From JANNOG01 sp050329835 (GTDB lineage Bacteria > Actinomycetota > Actinomycetes > Actinomycetales > JBBAYJ01), in assembly GCA_050329835.1 (NCBI GenBank), contig JBHJOJ010000124.1, positions 1 through 14,266 of the forward strand: a stretch of 14,266 bases of DNA. The letters are read 5' to 3'. The number at the start of each line of letters is the position of its first letter. Positions within the stretch are counted from its first letter, which is position 1. A program made the translations under genes and the position numbers. Under the pieces are notes generated by a model that was not told where the DNA came from, did not search any database, and saw nothing but the letters and a program-made list of their open reading frames with translations. Shown in pieces: positions 12,955 to 14,266 of this stretch.

Positions 12955-14266
12955 GTCGGTGATCCGATCAGATCGGCAACCCCTGACGTGAATCCAGAAT
13001 AGGCCTCCTCGACAACGGCGTCGGCCTGCCATGCGGGCCGATCGGGGTCGAGGCCCACCAGCGAGGCCAGGTGCGGGATGGGCAGTGGCGAGTGGGGGGC
13101 CGACAGGTCGTCGCGCGCGGGCGCCAGGAGTTCATCCCAGGTACGGCTCGCGTCGATGTCAGCCGAGGTGAGGTTCTCCTCAAGATCTTCCCAGGTCTGC
13201 TTCGCTTCGACGTCGTCGTAGAGCGTCGCCGAGAAGCACTCCTGGGAATTGTCTCGGAATCTGGTCAACTGCGCTTGCTGGTCCTGGTCGGCCGTCGCCA
13301 CGTGGACGGCGACCATCTTCAGGCGTTCCCGCAGGACTCGCGCCTGATCGGGTCGTCGGGCCCATTCGGCGAACAGTTCGCGGTAGCCCGCCCACGTCGC
13401 GGGGGTGTCGGCCGCGAACAGGAGGCTGAGGTCGGCCAAGCGGGTGATGGCGACCGCCGCAATGTCGTGGATGCCGGCCCGGCTGTCGAGCAGCACCACC
13501 TCGGGGCGACGGCTGCGTCGCTCCACCTGCTCCTCGCACGCGCTGACGGCGTGGTCCAGACGATGGGCGAAGGACAGCGGGCGATCGCCGGTGGCCGGGG
13601 CCGGCGCGTCGGCGTAGATGCGGTTGAGCTTGGGAAGGTAGGAGTAGCCGTCCCGGGCGCGGCCACGTGCCGGTGCCAGCCACACCTCACCGTTTCCCGC
13701 GTGTCGGGCGCGAGTGCTGCGCACCACGAGGTCGAGGTCGTGGCCCGACCCGACGGCCTCCTCCACCAGATGGTCGACGACCCCGTGGTCCGGGAGCCCT
13801 TCCTCTGGCTGGACGAGCGTCCCGACGCCAGGGGATTCGAGGTCGAGATCGACGACGAGGACCGACATCCCCCGCATCGCCAGACTCTCGGCCAGGAGGA
13901 AGGTCGCGGTCGAACGGCCGACCCCGCCCTTGAACCCGTAGAGGGTGACCCGATTCCTGTCGGCTTCCGACGTGGGTCTCGCCCAGTCCGTTCCGGTCAC
14001 CGTGCGTTCCACCAGGACCAGTCGCCCGTCCGGGCCGTCGCGCATGACGACGGCTTCGGGCAGCGACTCCAGGTCGACGATCCACGGGACGTCCTCGCGG
14101 AGACGAACACCGGAGGCGTACGTGCCCAGATGCTGGGACAACCGGTCACCGAGCGACGCCACGGCCCCGGGGTCGTCGATGACACAGGTGATGCGGCCCA
14201 CCACATCGCGGACGACCGTGACCACCCGGCCAGCGTCACTCTCGGCGAGCGCGACGGCCTGGGCGG
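12951..14266 (-). CDS. ParA/MinD-like ATPase with altered P-loop KGGVGRST (N-terminus probably beyond the right edge)
   Basis: The frame is open from the edge to the TGA at 12953-12951. A GTG at 14225 could start a 424-residue protein, but it has no ribosome site and good coding sequence (AQAVALAESDAGR) continues upstream, so the real start is probably outside. Numbered from that GTG, a beta-rich N-terminal domain (1-85) precedes the ATPase: LYGFKGGVGRSTATFLLAE with Lys99 and Arg104 in place of the usual P-loop Lys, VLVVDLDLESPGVGTLV at 122-138, LPKLNRIYADAP near 197-208, Walker B VVLLDSRAGIHDIAAVAIT at 243-261, then SLLFAADTPATWAGYRELF. A C-terminal region of about 130 residues is family-specific. 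It is the first visible gene of a two-gene operon with the NTPase. The function is not known to me. It is unlikely to be a chromosome-partition ParA, as no ParB partner is present. Confidence 0.82.
   Translation of the reverse strand, partial: AQAVALAESDAGRVVTVVRDVVGRITCVIDDPGAVASLGDRLSQHLGTYASGVRLREDVPWIVDLESLPEAVVMRDGPDGRLVLVERTVTGTDWARPTSEADRNRVTLYGFKGGVGRSTATFLLAESLAMRGMSVLVVDLDLESPGVGTLVQPEEGLPDHGVVDHLVEEAVGSGHDLDLVVRSTRARHAGNGEVWLAPARGRARDGYSYLPKLNRIYADAPAPATGDRPLSFAHRLDHAVSACEEQVERRSRRPEVVLLDSRAGIHDIAAVAITRLADLSLLFAADTPATWAGYRELFAEWARRPDQARVLRERLKMVAVHVATADQDQQAQLTRFRDNSQECFSATLYDDVEAKQTWEDLEENLTSADIDASRTWDELLAPARDDLSAPHSPLPIPHLASLVGLDPDRPAWQADAVVEEAYSGFTSGVADLIGSPT

Noticed and set aside
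12951..14266. Calling the ParA-like protein a chromosome or plasmid partition ParA
   Set aside because: The P-loop has Arg in place of Lys, there is no ParB gene or parS-like repeat, and the neighbour is a different type of NTPase.

Overview
The DNA is very GC-rich (well above 70 percent by eye), with strong G/C in third codon positions, GTG and TTG starts and four-base ATGA/GTGA gene overlaps. It carries a Tad/Flp pilus operon without an outer-membrane secretin, an ESAT-6-like (WXG100-type) protein and a roadblock protein. Together these point to a high-GC Gram-positive actinobacterium. A pseudonocardial or related lineage is plausible, but this is a guess from gene content.

Region 1 (1-7987, minus strand) is a ten-gene Tad/Flp pilus operon read leftwards. 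The order is SAF-domain CpaB-like protein, CpaE-like ParA-fold ATPase, TadA/CpaF motor ATPase, TadB, TadC, Flp pilin, two TadE-like pseudopilins, a TadE/G-like protein, and a large membrane protein with a LysM domain that runs off the left edge. Most neighbours overlap by 4 to 8 bases, so translation is probably coupled. The main break is the 60-base tadC-flp gap, which holds a GC hairpin and a good ribosome site before the pilin. No prepilin peptidase and no secretin are present in the window.

Region 2 (7988-8955) has a short divergent intergenic region with a perfect inverted repeat placed symmetrically for two promoters. Rightward genes follow: a WXG100-family protein without the WxG motif and a roadblock/LC7 protein. 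The roadblock gene converges on an HdeD-like membrane protein, and a 10-base inverted repeat contains both stop codons.

Region 3 (8989-11448, minus strand) holds the HdeD-like protein, with an apparent leaderless promoter and a cluster of inverted repeats upstream, and a membrane-anchored SGNH hydrolase with an acidic tail.

Region 4 (11512-14266, minus strand) is a two-gene module of visibly lower GC and more mixed codon use: a ParA-like ATPase with an altered P-loop (KGGVGRST), overlapping by ATGA a P-loop NTPase with a probable C-terminal winged helix. Its function is unknown. It is the best candidate here for an undescribed, possibly mobile or defensive, system. It continues off the right edge. 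Every stretch longer than 300 bases is covered by a gene; I see no rRNA, tRNA, CRISPR or insertion sequence.
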